A stretch of DNA of 64,000 nucleotides from Fodinibacter sp963811825 (GCA_963811825.1 CAWESS010000029.1:62001-126000), one strand, 5' to 3'; counted from the first letter of the stretch, positions 28,319 to 37,065 are shown. Notes: generated by a model from the letters alone, not told the origin. Program-made: numbers and translations.

Positions 28319-29199
28319 GCACCAGCACCAGCCCGAACACGGACAGCGGCACGACGGGAAGCGGCCCGACCGGTCACTTCCAGGCGACGCACCCCGACGA
28401 GCGGGGCGCGACGGCCTGGCGCCAGATCAGCGCCCTCATCCGGCGCAACCTCACGCACATCAAGCGCCAGCCCGAGATGCTCACCGACGTCACCATCCAG
28501 CCGGTGATGTTCGTGCTGCTCTTCGCGTTCGTCTTCGGCGGGTCGATCATCATCCCCGGGGTCGACTACAAGGAGTGGCTGCTGCCCGGGATCATGGCGC
28601 AGACGATGGCGTTCAGCTCGTTCATCGTGGCCATCGGGCTGACGTCCGACATCAGCAAGGGCATCGTCGACCGTTTCCGGTCGCTGCCGATCGGGCGCGG
28701 GTCGGTCGTCATCGCCCGCAGCCTGTCCAGCCTCATCCACTCGATGATCGGCATCATCGTGATGTCCGTGACCGGGCTGTTCATCGGCTGGGGCATCCAC
28801 AACGGGGTCGCCAAGGGGCTGCTCGGGTACTTCCTGCTCATCCTGTTCGGGTTCTCGATGATCTGGGTCGGCATCCTGGCCGGGTCGTCCCTGAAGTCGG
28901 TGGAGGCGGTCCAGGGCGTGATGTTCACGACGATCTTCCCGATCACGTTCCTCAGCAACGCCTTCGCCCGCCCCGAGGGGATGCCGGACTGGCTGCGCTT
29001 CCTGGCCGAGTGGAACCCGATCAGCGCGCTCGTCCAGGCGATGCGTGAGCTGTGGGGCAACGACGGGCTCCCGATCGGCCCGAACGCCGCGTGGCCGATG
29101 CAGAATCCGGTCATCGCGACGATCCTCTGGTCGGTCGGCCTCTCCGCGGTGCTTGCGCCGCTGGCGATCCGGGCGTTCAACAACCGCACCACCGACTGA
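28315..29199 (+). CDS. ABC-2 type permease, DrrB family
   Basis: 294 residues, membrane half of the exporter encoded just upstream. After a polar N-terminus (about 40 residues) and IRRNLTHIKRQPEMLTDVTIQP, six helices follow: QPVMFVLLFAFVFGG, LLPGIMAQTMAFSSFIVAIGL, SMIGIIVMSVTGLFIGWG, LLGYFLLILFGFSMIWVGILAG, VMFTTIFPITFLSNAF and the C-terminal IATILWSVGLSAVLAPLAI. RFRSLPIGRGSVVIAR and WNPISALVQAMREL are the ABC-2 family motifs around the coupling regions. It pairs with the ATPase as a 2+2 transporter in the cytoplasmic membrane. Confidence 0.93.
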   Translation: MSTSTSPNTDSGTTGSGPTGHFQATHPDERGATAWRQISALIRRNLTHIKRQPEMLTDVTIQPVMFVLLFAFVFGGSIIIPGVDYKEWLLPGIMAQTMAFSSFIVAIGLTSDISKGIVDRFRSLPIGRGSVVIARSLSSLIHSMIGIIVMSVTGLFIGWGIHNGVAKGLLGYFLLILFGFSMIWVGILAGSSLKSVEAVQGVMFTTIFPITFLSNAFARPEGMPDWLRFLAEWNPISALVQAMRELWGNDGLPIGPNAAWPMQNPVIATILWSVGLSAVLAPLAIRAFNNRTTD

Positions 29200-29215
29200 G
29201 GGTTCGCCGGGCGGC

Positions 29216-29584
29216 TCAGCTCGCGGCCGTCTGGCTCCCGCGCAGGATCGAGGTCATCTTCTTGCCGCGGGCGACCTCGTCGACGAGCAGGTCCATGTAG
29301 CGGATCTGCTGCATGAGCGGGTCCTCGATCTCCTGGACCTTGTACCCGCAGATCGTCCCGGTGATGAGCTCGGTGTTCGGGTTCATCGCCGGGGCCTGCG
29401 CGAAGAAGGTCTCGAGGTCCACCTCGTCGGCCAGCACCGTGCTCAGGCCGGCGTCGTCGTAGCCGGTGAGCCACGTGATGACCTGGTCCACCTCGGCCTT
29501 GGTGTGGCCCTTGCGCTCGGCCTTGGCGACGTAGTGGGGGTAGATGCTCGCGAAGCTCGTCCCGAAGATCCGGTGTCCTGCCAT
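29216..29584 (-). CDS. DUF2200 protein
   Basis: 122 residues of DUF2200, a family of unknown function found across bacteria. Conserved strings are HRIFGTSFASIYPHYVAKAERKGHTKAEVD, ITWLTGYD and NPNTELITGTICGYKVQEIEDPLMQQIRYMDLLVDEVARGK. It is soluble and mostly helical, with no signal peptide. ATG at 29582-29584. It is convergent with the ABC exporter and divergent from the PhzF gene by 54 bp. No role can be assigned. Confidence 0.88.
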   Translation of the reverse strand: MAGHRIFGTSFASIYPHYVAKAERKGHTKAEVDQVITWLTGYDDAGLSTVLADEVDLETFFAQAPAMNPNTELITGTICGYKVQEIEDPLMQQIRYMDLLVDEVARGKKMTSILRGSQTAAS

Positions 29585-29638
29585 CGTGCGGCTCCTGTCG
29601 CGGCGTCGTGGGCTGGGTTGTCATGGTTGCATGAGCCC

Positions 29639-30478
29639 ATGGCTGCCGTGCGCTTCGTCGACGTGTTCTCCGAGAACGAGTGCCGAGGCAACGCGCTCGC
29701 CGTCTTCCACGACGCCGATGACCTCACCGACGAGCAGATGGCGACCATCGCCCGGTGGACCAACCTGTCCGAGACCACCTTCCTCTGCGCGCCGACCGAC
29801 CCCGCGGCCGACTACCGCGTGCGGATCTGGACGACCGGGGGCGAGCTGCCCTTCGCCGGGCACCCGACGCTGGGCAGCGCCCACGCATGGCTCGAGGCCG
29901 GTGGCGTCCCGGCATCCGACGAGGTCGTCGTGCAGGAGTGCGGCGCGGGTCTCGTGGACGTCCGACGGGGCTCACGCCTGCAGTTCGCCGCGCCCCCGTT
30001 GACCCGGTGGGGCCCGGTCGATCCGGCGGAGGCCGAGCAGGTCGTCGCCGCGCTCGGCCTCGACCCGGACGACGTGCTCGACCTCGCCTGGGTCGACAAC
30101 GGTCCCGGCTGGGTCGGCATCAGGCTGCGGTCCCCGGATGCCGTCATCGCCGCGGTCCCGGACCCCGGCCGGTGCGGGGGGCTGAAGGCAGGGCTGGTCG
30201 CGACCTACCCTGCGGGCGTGCGTGCCGACGGTGTCGTCGCTGAGGTTCGGGCCTTCTACTCAGACGGCCGCGAGTTCGCGGAGGACCCGGTGACGGGAAG
30301 CCTCAACGCTGGCCTGGCGCAGTGGCTCGTCCCGGCGGGCCACCTGCCGTCTCGCTACGTCGCTGCGCAGGGCGGAGTCATCGGTCGCGAGGGCCGCGTG
30401 CACGTCGACGTCGTCGATGGGGTGGTGTGGGTGGGTGGAGCAACCCGCACCGTCGTGGTCGGGGAGCGCCCGGCCTGA
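29639..30478 (+). CDS. PhzF-family isomerase/epimerase
   Basis: 279 residues. Two-domain PhzF/DapF-like fold with the catalytic Glu in FSENECRGNALAVF, the pocket motif ELPFAGHPTLGSAHAWLE, and the C-terminal phosphate-loop-like DPVTGSLNAGLAQWLVPAGHLP. PhzF isomerises dihydro-hydroxyanthranilate in phenazine synthesis, but most family members have unknown substrates and no phenazine genes are present here. ATG 29639 (MAAVRFVDVF) fits the family start; an ATG at 29631 is out of frame. It is convergent with greA across a strong hairpin. Confidence 0.9.
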   Translation: MAAVRFVDVFSENECRGNALAVFHDADDLTDEQMATIARWTNLSETTFLCAPTDPAADYRVRIWTTGGELPFAGHPTLGSAHAWLEAGGVPASDEVVVQECGAGLVDVRRGSRLQFAAPPLTRWGPVDPAEAEQVVAALGLDPDDVLDLAWVDNGPGWVGIRLRSPDAVIAAVPDPGRCGGLKAGLVATYPAGVRADGVVAEVRAFYSDGREFAEDPVTGSLNAGLAQWLVPAGHLPSRYVAAQGGVIGREGRVHVDVVDGVVWVGGATRTVVVGERPA

Positions 30479-30481
30479 ACG

Positions 30482-30527
30482 CTCGAGTGCGGACGTGGTC
30501 GTCATGGCAACCACGTCCGCACTCGAG
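30482..30527. terminator. Bidirectional terminator between phzF-like gene and greA
   Basis: A perfect 18-bp stem: CTCGAGTGCGGACGTGGT (30482-30499) with its complement at 30510-30527, 10-nt loop. It starts 3 bp after the PhzF stop and ends 20 bp from the greA stop, so it would serve both convergent genes. Confidence 0.85.
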
Positions 30528-30547
30528 GGGATGAAGGAGCGCGCCCG

Positions 30548-31036
30548 TCAGACGTCGTAGGGCTTGGTCGCGAGGACCTTGACCTCGATCTTCTTCCCGT
30601 TGGGCGCGGAGTACGACACCGTGTCGCCGACCTTCGCGCCGTTGACGGCTGCGCCGATCGGGGACTTCTCGGAGAAGACGTGCATCGAGTCGTCGGTGAT
30701 CTCGCGCGAGCCGAGCAGGAAGGTCTCCTCGTCGCCGAACATGTCGACGGTGACGACCATGCCCGGCTCGACGACCCCGTCGTCCGCGGGCTTCTCACCG
30801 ATGGTGGCCGTCTCGAGCAGCTGGGTCAGCTGTCGGATGCGGGCCTCCATCTTGCCCTGCTCCTCCTTGGCGGCGTGGTAGCCACCGTTCTCCTTGAGGT
30901 CGCCCTCCTCGCGGGCCGCCTCGATCTTCTTGGCGATCTCGGTACGTCCCGGGCCGGAGAGCTCGTCGAGCTCTGCCTGGAGGCGGTCGTAGGCCCCCTG
31001 GGTCAGGAAGCTCGCCTGGTTGGCGGTCTCGGTCAC
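30548..31036 (-). CDS. greA: Transcription elongation factor GreA
   Basis: 162 residues. GreA binds the RNA polymerase secondary channel and stimulates cleavage of backtracked RNA. The N-terminal coiled coil (LTQGAYDRLQAELDELSG ... ARIRQLTQLLETA) has the acidic tip REEGDLKENGGY. The C-terminal FKBP-like domain carries SREITDDSMHVFSEKSPIGAAV and GDTVSY. Two GTG codons are possible; I chose 31034-31036 (VTETANQASFLTQ) because AGGAG sits 8 nt before it, while it touches the GTG at 31045. The neighbouring DUF4307 and mca genes are as in M. tuberculosis Rv1080c-Rv1082. Confidence 0.95.
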   Translation of the reverse strand: MTETANQASFLTQGAYDRLQAELDELSGPGRTEIAKKIEAAREEGDLKENGGYHAAKEEQGKMEARIRQLTQLLETATIGEKPADDGVVEPGMVVTVDMFGDEETFLLGSREITDDSMHVFSEKSPIGAAVNGAKVGDTVSYSAPNGKKIEVKVLATKPYDV

Positions 31037-31235
31037 GTCACTCACTCCTGGTCATGGTGTGGGCGCCGCCCGTGGGAGGGCGCCCGGTGTCAAACGGCAA
31101 TCGGTAACAACGGCAACGGGCCCAGGTCGCTGTGCCGTGCGGCACGAGGTCGGACCCAGACCCGATGTGGTGAAACGACCACTCTACCAACCGCCACCCC
31201 GATAGCCATGTGGACGGACACGCCGGTGGCCGGCG

Positions 31236-31613
31236 TCAGGGGGCAGGCGCGACCCTGGTGCACGAGTCGACGACCCCGGTGACGGCCCGCACGCTCGTGC
31301 GCACCGCGACCACCCGGTGCACGGACGGGGGTCCTGAAGCCGGCACGGCATCCTCGACCGTCCCGACCCGCGCCTTGCTCGAGTCCAGCGCGCTGACGCG
31401 GCACACCACGGCGACGCCCTCGGGGCGGTGCAGGTCGTACTCGACGATGATCTGGGCACTGGACTCCACGTCGTAGCCCGTGACCTCCGGGCGCACGCTC
31501 CCGGCGCTCGACACGATGCCCCACCACACGATGACCCCGACAGCCGAGAGGATGCCGATCGTGCCGACCACCCACCAACGGGTGGTGCCGGGGGCGGGTC
31601 GGGGCAGGGGCAT
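31236..31613 (-). CDS. DUF4307 membrane protein
   Basis: 125 residues. One transmembrane helix (WWVVGTIGILSAVGVIVWWGIV, about 13-34) and a periplasm-side beta-rich domain (VTGYDVESSAQIIVEYDLHRPEGVAVVCRVSALDSSKARVGTVE) ending in TSVRAVTGVVDSCTRVAPAP. This is DUF4307, an actinobacterial family of unknown role, beside greA and mca as in mycobacteria (Rv1081c). The two Cys could form a disulfide. ATG at 31611-31613. It is divergent from mca with 93 bp between. Confidence 0.88.
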   Translation of the reverse strand: MPLPRPAPGTTRWWVVGTIGILSAVGVIVWWGIVSSAGSVRPEVTGYDVESSAQIIVEYDLHRPEGVAVVCRVSALDSSKARVGTVEDAVPASGPPSVHRVVAVRTSVRAVTGVVDSCTRVAPAP

Positions 31614-31706
31614 GCGGGTCCTTCGTCGGGCGTCAGTCGCGGATGAGAGGATGTCGGCGTCCATTCTCGGGTACGCCCGACACCCCCGCAGCGAAGGGTC
31701 CCCGCC

Positions 31707-32645
31707 GTGTCCGACCGGCTGCGTCTCATGTGCGTGCACGCGCACCCTGACGACGAGTCCAGCAAGGGTGCCGCCACCATGGCCCGGTACGTCGACGCCG
31801 GGCACGACGTGCTCGTCGTCTCGTGCACCGGGGGTGAGCGCGGCGACGTGCTCAACCCGCGGCTCAAGGACGACGCCCACATCCTTCGTGACCTCGTCCA
31901 GGTGCGGCGCGACGAGATGGCGCAGGCGCAGGCCATCCTCGGGGTGCGGCACACCTGGCTCGGGTTCGTCGACTCCGGCCTGCCCGAGGGTGACCCACTG
32001 CCTCCGCTGCCCGAGGGCTGTTTCGCCCTCGAGCCACTGTCCGTGACGACCGAGGCGCTGGTGCGCGAGATCCGCCGGTTCCGACCGCACGTCGTCACGA
32101 CGTACGACGAGAACGGCGGCTATCCCCACCCCGACCACATCATGTGCCACGACGTCTCGATGGCGGCGGTCGTCGCAGCCGGCGACCCGCAGGCCTTCCC
32201 CCACGCCGGCCCCGCGTGGCAGCCGCTGAAGGTCTACTACAACCAGACCTTCAGCAAGGCGCGCGTCGAGGCCTTCCACGAGGCGCTCACCGCACTCGGC
32301 GAGGAGAGCCCCTACGCCGAGTGGCTCGAGAGCTGGACCCGGCCCGATCGAGCGGTGACGACGCGCGTGCAGTGCGCCGACTGGTTCGACCGCCGGGATG
32401 CCGCGCTGGTCGCCCACGCGACCCAGGTCGACCCCGACGGCCCGTTCTTCCGGGTGTCCCGCGAGGTGCAGCAGCAGGTCTGGCCGACCGAGGACTACGA
32501 GGCCGCCCTGTCGTTCGTGCCCATCGTCGACGGTGAGGACGACCTGTTCGCCGGCCTGCCCGACGACGTCGAGGAGGCGGACGCCCTGGCCACCTCTGGC
32601 TCGCTCACCATCGCCCACGACACCCGCACGGAGCGAGACTCATGA
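31707..32645 (+). CDS. mca: Mycothiol S-conjugate amidase
   Basis: 312 residues. Mca hydrolyses mycothiol S-conjugates to a mercapturic acid, which is exported, and GlcN-Ins, so it detoxifies electrophiles. It belongs to the LmbE/PIG-L zinc deacetylases: the metal motif is HAHPDDESSKGAATMARY (His, Asp, Asp) with the third ligand in YPHPDHIMCHDVS. VVTTYDENGGYPHPDH and LKVYYNQTFSKARVEAF are Mca-specific rather than MshB-like. It shows the organism uses mycothiol, a trait limited to Actinomycetota. GTG 31707. The downstream small membrane gene overlaps by 4 bp. Confidence 0.95.
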   Translation: MSDRLRLMCVHAHPDDESSKGAATMARYVDAGHDVLVVSCTGGERGDVLNPRLKDDAHILRDLVQVRRDEMAQAQAILGVRHTWLGFVDSGLPEGDPLPPLPEGCFALEPLSVTTEALVREIRRFRPHVVTTYDENGGYPHPDHIMCHDVSMAAVVAAGDPQAFPHAGPAWQPLKVYYNQTFSKARVEAFHEALTALGEESPYAEWLESWTRPDRAVTTRVQCADWFDRRDAALVAHATQVDPDGPFFRVSREVQQQVWPTEDYEAALSFVPIVDGEDDLFAGLPDDVEEADALATSGSLTIAHDTRTERDS

Positions 32646-32941
32646 CCGACACGCCCTCTGCCGCGGTCGCCCCGGGCTTCCTGGCCTTCGTCGCCTTCTT
32701 CCTGCTCGCGATGTCCCTGTGGTTCCTCATGCGGAACATGAACTCGCGCATGCGGCGGATGTCCTACCGCCAGCAGCAGGCGCACCGTGGCCGCGACGAG
32801 GCCCAGGCCGGTCCGGGCGACGTGGGCGACAGCCGGCGCGCCGACGACCGATCAGGCGAGGACGAGCCGGGCGACGAGCAGACGGGCGACGGCAGCCCAG
32901 GTGACGGCGGGTCCAGCGGGGGCGACGGCGGGGGCGACTGA
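32642..32941 (+). CDS. Small membrane protein with acidic, Gly-rich tail
   Basis: 99 residues. One transmembrane helix near the N-terminus (PGFLAFVAFFLLAMSLWFLMRNM), a basic juxtamembrane patch (NSRMRRMSYRQQQAHRGR), then a low-complexity tail of Asp, Gly, Glu and Ser (SGEDEPGDEQTGDG...). Overlap of ATGA with mca implies co-translation; a similar small gene follows mca in mycobacteria (Rv1083). No function is known. Confidence 0.8.
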   Translation: MTDTPSAAVAPGFLAFVAFFLLAMSLWFLMRNMNSRMRRMSYRQQQAHRGRDEAQAGPGDVGDSRRADDRSGEDEPGDEQTGDGSPGDGGSSGGDGGGD

Positions 32942-32958
32942 AAACCCCCGACCTCTCG

Positions 32959-33696
32959 CTAGGCGGTCGGGGCGCTCAGCGCCAGTGACGCGGCGACGAA
33001 GTGGGCTCCGAAGGCGAGGATCGTCAGGGTGTGGAAGACCTCGTGGAACCCGAACCACCGCGGCGAGATGTCCGGCTTCTTGGTGCCGTAGACGATCGCG
33101 CCCAGGCTGTAGAGCGCTCCGCCGACGACGATCCACGCCATCACGGCAGCGCCCGCGTGCTCCAGGAGCGGGCTGAAGTAGAACACCGCGACCCAGCCGA
33201 GCATCACGTACGCAGGCACGTACAGCCAGCGGGGGGCGTGTGACCAGAACACCCGGAAGAGCACGCCGATGATGGCGCCCGTCCACACGATGGTGAGCAT
33301 GCGGCGGGCCTGCTCGGGAGGCAGCAGCAGGGCGAACGGCGTGTAGGTGCCGGCGATGATGAGGAAGATGTTCGAGTGGTCGAAGCGCCGCATGAAGCCA
33401 CCCATGCGGGGTGACCAGGTGCCGCGGTGGTAGACCGCGGACGTGCCGAACAGCAGCACGGCGGTGCCACCGAAGATGGCAGCCGAGACCTTGCCGGTCG
33501 TGGTGCTGGCGAGGAAGACCAGGACGATGCCGGCGGTGAGGGCCACGGGGACCATGCCGGCGTGCAGCCAGCCACGCAGTTTCGGCTTGACGTGGTCCAG
33601 GGCCGCCTCGACGCGCTGCTCGATGGCCTCGACACGCTGCTCGATGGCCTCACGACGGCTCGGGTCCGGAATCGGAGTCGGGTCGATCGGGGTCAT
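32959..33696 (-). CDS. Hemolysin III/YqfA (PAQR-like) membrane protein
   Basis: 245 residues. A charged N-terminus with a direct repeat (EAIEQRVEAIEQRVEA) precedes seven helices. PAQR/HlyIII metal-site motifs are present: SAVYHRGTW, FDHSNIFLIIAGTYTPFALL and FHEVFHTLTILAFGAHF, i.e. the conserved Ser, Asp and His residues of the ceramidase/adiponectin-receptor superfamily. The name hemolysin is historical; the bacterial role is unproven. TACATT (33703-33708 on the opposite strand) ends 6 nt before ATG 33694-33696, so a leaderless mRNA is likely. It is divergent from the prenyl synthase, as Rv1085c/Rv1086 in M. tuberculosis. Confidence 0.9.
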   Translation of the reverse strand: MTPIDPTPIPDPSRREAIEQRVEAIEQRVEAALDHVKPKLRGWLHAGMVPVALTAGIVLVFLASTTTGKVSAAIFGGTAVLLFGTSAVYHRGTWSPRMGGFMRRFDHSNIFLIIAGTYTPFALLLPPEQARRMLTIVWTGAIIGVLFRVFWSHAPRWLYVPAYVMLGWVAVFYFSPLLEHAGAAVMAWIVVGGALYSLGAIVYGTKKPDISPRWFGFHEVFHTLTILAFGAHFVAASLALSAPTA

Positions 33697-33845
33697 CCAT
33701 CGAATGTAACCTACGCAGCCGTAGGTTCGGGGGGTCGAGAACCCGTGACTCTCGCCGCACGACGACCGGGAACCAGGAGGCGTCCCAGGCCGTTTTGGGT
33801 GCCCGACGCAGCCCAGACCGCGACCGGCGACGGCCTCGTGCGGAG

Positions 33846-33878
33846 TAGCGTGGGCCCATGTCCGCGACCTTGCGGTGA
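33846..33878 (+). promoter_or_regulatory. -10 box and six-codon leader ORF before the prenyl synthase
   Basis: TAGCGT (33846-33851) lies 6 nt before an ATG at 33858 that opens a six-codon ORF (MSATLR, stop 33876-33878). The main gene start is 30 bp further and has its own purine-rich region (GGAGAGGTAGGGG). Confidence 0.35.
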
Positions 33879-33908
33879 GGCAGCGCGGTGGTGGAGAGGT
33901 AGGGGTGC

Positions 33909-34670
33909 ATGGCACTGAGTGACGTGCTGTATGCCGCGTACGCCCGCCGCCTGCTCAGGGAGCTCGGGGCGTCCTCGGTGCCGCGCCACGTCGGCGTCAT
34001 GCTCGACGGCAACCGGCGGTGGGCCCGCGCTCGCGGCGCCGGAGCCAGCGAGGGGCACCAGGCCGGCGCCGACAACATCGAGAACCTGCTGTCGTGGTGT
34101 GACGAGGTCGGCGTCGAGGTCGTGACCCTGTGGTTGCTCTCGACCGACAACCTCAACCGCCCCGAGGCCGAGCTGCGCCCGCTGCTCGGCATCATCGAGG
34201 CAGCCGTCGACTCGTTGGCCGCGACGCACCGCTGGCGCATCCACCCCGTCGGGGCGCTCGACCTGCTGCCCGCACAGACGGCTGCCCGCCTCAAGGCTGC
34301 CGAGGACCGCACCCGTGATGTCGACGGCATGCTCGTCAACGTCGCCGTCGGCTACGGGGGACGACGTGAGATCGCGGATGCCGTGCGCTCGCTGCTGCAG
34401 CAGCAGGCCGCGATGGGCACGAGCATCGAGGAGCTGGCCGAGGTCATCGACGTCGAGCACATCGCCGAGCACCTCTACACCAAGGGCCAACCCGACCCCG
34501 ACCTCGTCATCCGCACCTCGGGGGAGCAGCGACTCGGCGGGTTCCTGCTCTGGCAGAGCGCTCACAGCGAGTTCTACTTCTGCGAGGCCTACTGGCCCGA
34601 CTTCCGCAAGGTCGACTTCCTGCGCGCCCTGCGCGCGTTCGGGGAGCGACACCGCCGCTTCGGCTCCTGA
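33909..34670 (+). CDS. Short-chain Z-prenyl diphosphate synthase
   Basis: 253 residues, cis-prenyltransferase (UPP synthase) fold. The catalytic Asp and P-loop are in HVGVMLDGNRRWARARG; WLLSTDNLNRP and the Mg/pyrophosphate motif RTSGEQRLGGFLLWQSAHSEFYF are intact. It adds isopentenyl units in cis to an allylic diphosphate. Its neighbours (hemolysin III, mca, greA) match M. tuberculosis Rv1086, which makes Z,E-farnesyl diphosphate; a separate UppS would make the long lipid carrier. So a C15 product is the better guess than undecaprenyl, but length cannot be proven from sequence. ATG 33909. Confidence 0.88.
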   Translation: MALSDVLYAAYARRLLRELGASSVPRHVGVMLDGNRRWARARGAGASEGHQAGADNIENLLSWCDEVGVEVVTLWLLSTDNLNRPEAELRPLLGIIEAAVDSLAATHRWRIHPVGALDLLPAQTAARLKAAEDRTRDVDGMLVNVAVGYGGRREIADAVRSLLQQQAAMGTSIEELAEVIDVEHIAEHLYTKGQPDPDLVIRTSGEQRLGGFLLWQSAHSEFYFCEAYWPDFRKVDFLRALRAFGERHRRFGS

Positions 34671-34690
34671 GTTCGCGGCAACCATCAGTC

Positions 34691-34725
34691 ACGGGAGTCC
34701 CACAAGTCACACCAGCCACTCCCGT
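34691..34725 (+). terminator. Hairpin after the prenyl synthase gene
   Basis: ACGGGAGT (34691-34698) pairs with ACTCCCGT (34718-34725), 19-nt loop, followed by TTCGGG. A modest terminator candidate 20 bp after the stop. Confidence 0.5.
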
Positions 34726-34833
34726 TTCGGGCGGCACGCAGAATTCACCGACACGCGCGCCGGCGCTCCCCGAGCGGGCGTCGAGGCAGTCGTAGCGTCG
34801 GAACCACTGCAGCCCGCACCCCCAGGAGCGACC

Positions 34834-36171
34834 ATGTCCTCGAGCACGCGATCGGAATCGTCGGCACGTCCGGGGAAGGAGCCGCGGCTGACCTACGTGC
34901 TCGACACCTCGGTCCTCCTGTCGGACCCGCGCGCGATCACCCGCTTCAAGGAGCACGAGGTCGTGCTCCCGGTGGTCGTCGTCACCGAGCTGGAGGCCAA
35001 GCGCAACCACCCCGAGCTCGGCTACTTCGCCCGCACGGCGCTCCGCCTGCTCGACGACCTGCGGATCGCCGCGGGCCGCCTCGACGCCCCGGTGCCGATC
35101 GGCGACGACGGAGGCACCCTTCGCATCGAGCTCAACCACACGGATGCCGCGTCGCTGCCGGCTGGTTTTCGGCTCGGGGACAACGACACCCGCATCCTCG
35201 CGGTCGCCCGCAACCTCGCGAACGAGGGCCGGCTCGTCACCATCGTGAGCAAGGACCTGCCGATGCGGGTCAAGGCCTCGGCGTGTGGCCTCGAGGCGCA
35301 GGAGTACCGCGCAGAGCTCGCCGTCGAGTCGGGGTGGACCGGCATGGACGAGCTCGAGGTCACCGTCGAGGAGATGGACCACCTCTACGAGTACGGCCGG
35401 CTCGAGAGCGTCGCGGCCGCCGAGTTCCCCTGCCACACCGGGCTCAAGCTCATGTCGCCGCGCGGCTCGGGCCTCGGCCGGGTCGGCCCCGACAAGCAGG
35501 TGCGCCTCGTGCGCGGTGACCGCGACGCGTTCGGCCTGCACGGCCGCAGCGCCGAGCAGCGGATCGCCCTCGACCTGCTGATGGACCCCGACATCGGCAT
35601 CGTCAGCCTCGGCGGCCGGGCCGGCACCGGCAAGTCCGCCCTCGCCCTGTGCGCGGGCATCGAAGCCGTCATGGAGCGCCGCCAGCAGCGCAAGGTCGTC
35701 GTCTTCCGACCCCTGTATGCCGTGGGTGGGCAAGAGCTCGGCTACCTGCCGGGCGACGCCGCGGAGAAGATGAACCCGTGGGGCCAGGCGGTCTTCGACA
35801 CCCTCTCGGCGCTGGTCTCGCGCGAGGTCGTCGAGGAGATCCTCGACCGGGGGATGCTCGAGGTCCTGCCCCTGACCCACATCCGTGGCCGCTCCCTGCA
35901 CGACGCGTTCGTCATCGTCGACGAGGCGCAGAGCCTGGAGCGCAACGTGCTGCTCACCGTGCTCTCGCGCATCGGCCAGAACTCGCGGGTCGTGCTCACC
36001 CACGACGTCGCCCAGCGCGACAACCTGCGTGTCGGCCGACACGACGGCGTGGTGGCGGTCGTCGAGGCGCTCAAGGGCCACCCGTTGTTCGCCCACGTGA
36101 CGCTGACGAGGTCCGAACGCAGCCCCATCGCGGCGCTGGTCACCGACCTGCTCGAGGGCATCGAGGTCTGA
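34834..36171 (+). CDS. phoH2: PIN-PhoH fusion ATPase/ribonuclease
   Basis: 445 residues. The N-terminal PIN domain (about 20-150) has the acidic metal residues in TYVLDTSVLLSDPRAI, VVTELEAKRNH, DNDTRILAVARN and TIVSKDLPMR. The C-terminal PhoH ATPase has Walker A GGRAGTGKSALALCAG and Walker B AFVIVDEAQSLERN. In mycobacteria PhoH2 is an ATP-dependent RNA helicase/RNase of toxin-antitoxin type with a small antitoxin gene upstream (phoAT); I do not see that partner here. ATG 34834 follows AGGAG (34824-34828). PhoH2 next to a transglycosylase gene is common in Micrococcales. Confidence 0.92.
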   Translation: MSSSTRSESSARPGKEPRLTYVLDTSVLLSDPRAITRFKEHEVVLPVVVVTELEAKRNHPELGYFARTALRLLDDLRIAAGRLDAPVPIGDDGGTLRIELNHTDAASLPAGFRLGDNDTRILAVARNLANEGRLVTIVSKDLPMRVKASACGLEAQEYRAELAVESGWTGMDELEVTVEEMDHLYEYGRLESVAAAEFPCHTGLKLMSPRGSGLGRVGPDKQVRLVRGDRDAFGLHGRSAEQRIALDLLMDPDIGIVSLGGRAGTGKSALALCAGIEAVMERRQQRKVVVFRPLYAVGGQELGYLPGDAAEKMNPWGQAVFDTLSALVSREVVEEILDRGMLEVLPLTHIRGRSLHDAFVIVDEAQSLERNVLLTVLSRIGQNSRVVLTHDVAQRDNLRVGRHDGVVAVVEALKGHPLFAHVTLTRSERSPIAALVTDLLEGIEV

Positions 36172-36317
36172 CCGGGCGGCCTCCCCGAGGCCGAGGCCGA
36201 TTTCGTCGGGCCCCACCGCACCCCGTAGAGTTGGTCTCGATTCGGTAACGACGCGTGTGTTCCGTCCGCTGCGTCCCGACCCTGACCGTCACCCGCACGA
36301 GAGGTTCCTGCCTGCCC

Positions 36318-37053
36318 ATGGCTCGCTACACCGCGCGTCACGCGCCTCGCCATGCCGCCGCGCGGCCGGCAGGCACGCGGCTCGGTGGTGCTCGCGAGGG
36401 CGACGATGGCACGACCGGTGCTCGCATCCGGTGCGGCCGCCGCCCTGCTCACGGCAGGCGCCCTCGTCGCCACCGTCGGTGAGGGTCAGGCGCGGGCCGA
36501 GGCGATGACCTTCGCCGTCGACGGGCTGGCTGCGAGCACCTCGAGCGAGCAGCTCGAGGCCGAGCAGGAGGATGCCGCGCGCGTCGCGGCCGATCGCAGC
36601 GCCACGAACACCCAGCGCTCCGTGCTGGCCGCCCGCGAGGCCGAGCGGGTCCGGGTTGCGACCGCGGCTGCCGTGGCCCAGCGCAAGGCCAAGGCCAAGG
36701 CGGCCGCTCGCGCGGCCGAGCGAAAGCGCATCGTGGCGAACGCCAAGAAGGACCCGAAGGCCGCGGCCCGGCAGCTGATGCCCGAGTTCGGCTTCGGGCA
36801 GGGCCAGTGGTCCTGCCTCGACCGGTTGTGGATCGGCGAGAGCGCCTGGAAGTGGAACGCCGAGAACCCGTCCTCGGGCGCGTACGGCATCCCGCAGTCC
36901 CTGCCCGCCCGCAAGATGGCGACGATGGGCGCGGACTACCGCACCAACCCGGTCACCCAGATCCGCTGGGGCCTGGACTACATCAAGAAGTCGTACGGCA
37001 CCCCGTGCAACGCCCTCGACCACTGGAACAGCCGCTCCCCGCACTGGTACTGA
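36318..37053 (+). CDS. Secreted lytic transglycosylase-like protein (one frameshift)
   Basis: About 244 residues. A signal segment (ARPVLASGAAAALLTAGALVATV) is followed by an Ala-rich coiled region with many Lys and Arg (about 70-145), then an SLT-like domain: GQWSCLDRLWIGESAWKWNA with the catalytic Glu, SSGAYGIPQSLPARKM, and the end NALDHWNSRSPHWY. It would cleave peptidoglycan glycan strands outside the cell. The start is ATG 36318 (MARYTARHAPRHAAARPAG, frame 0). One extra G near 36379-36380 moves to frame 1, giving TRSVVLARATMARPV. TAGAGT at 36226-36231 is a plausible -10 box with an 80-nt leader. Confidence 0.82.
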
Positions 37054-37065
37054 TCGGGCCCGCCC

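Noticed and set aside
31140..31205. tRNA-like segment between greA and the DUF4307 gene
   Set aside because: On the minus strand it has a GGTTGGTAGAG D-arm look and a GTGGT/ACCAC stem, but the loop is six bases and no acceptor or T-stem pairs. It is at best a hairpin or a decayed tRNA.
34671..34833. PhoAT-type antitoxin gene upstream of phoH2
   Set aside because: No open frame with a start and plausible composition fits the 163 bp between the prenyl synthase and phoH2.
36172..36317. c-di-AMP (ydaO-type) riboswitch before the transglycosylase gene
   Set aside because: Such switches often precede actinobacterial wall hydrolases, but the conserved motifs and long fold are not present in this 146-bp region.
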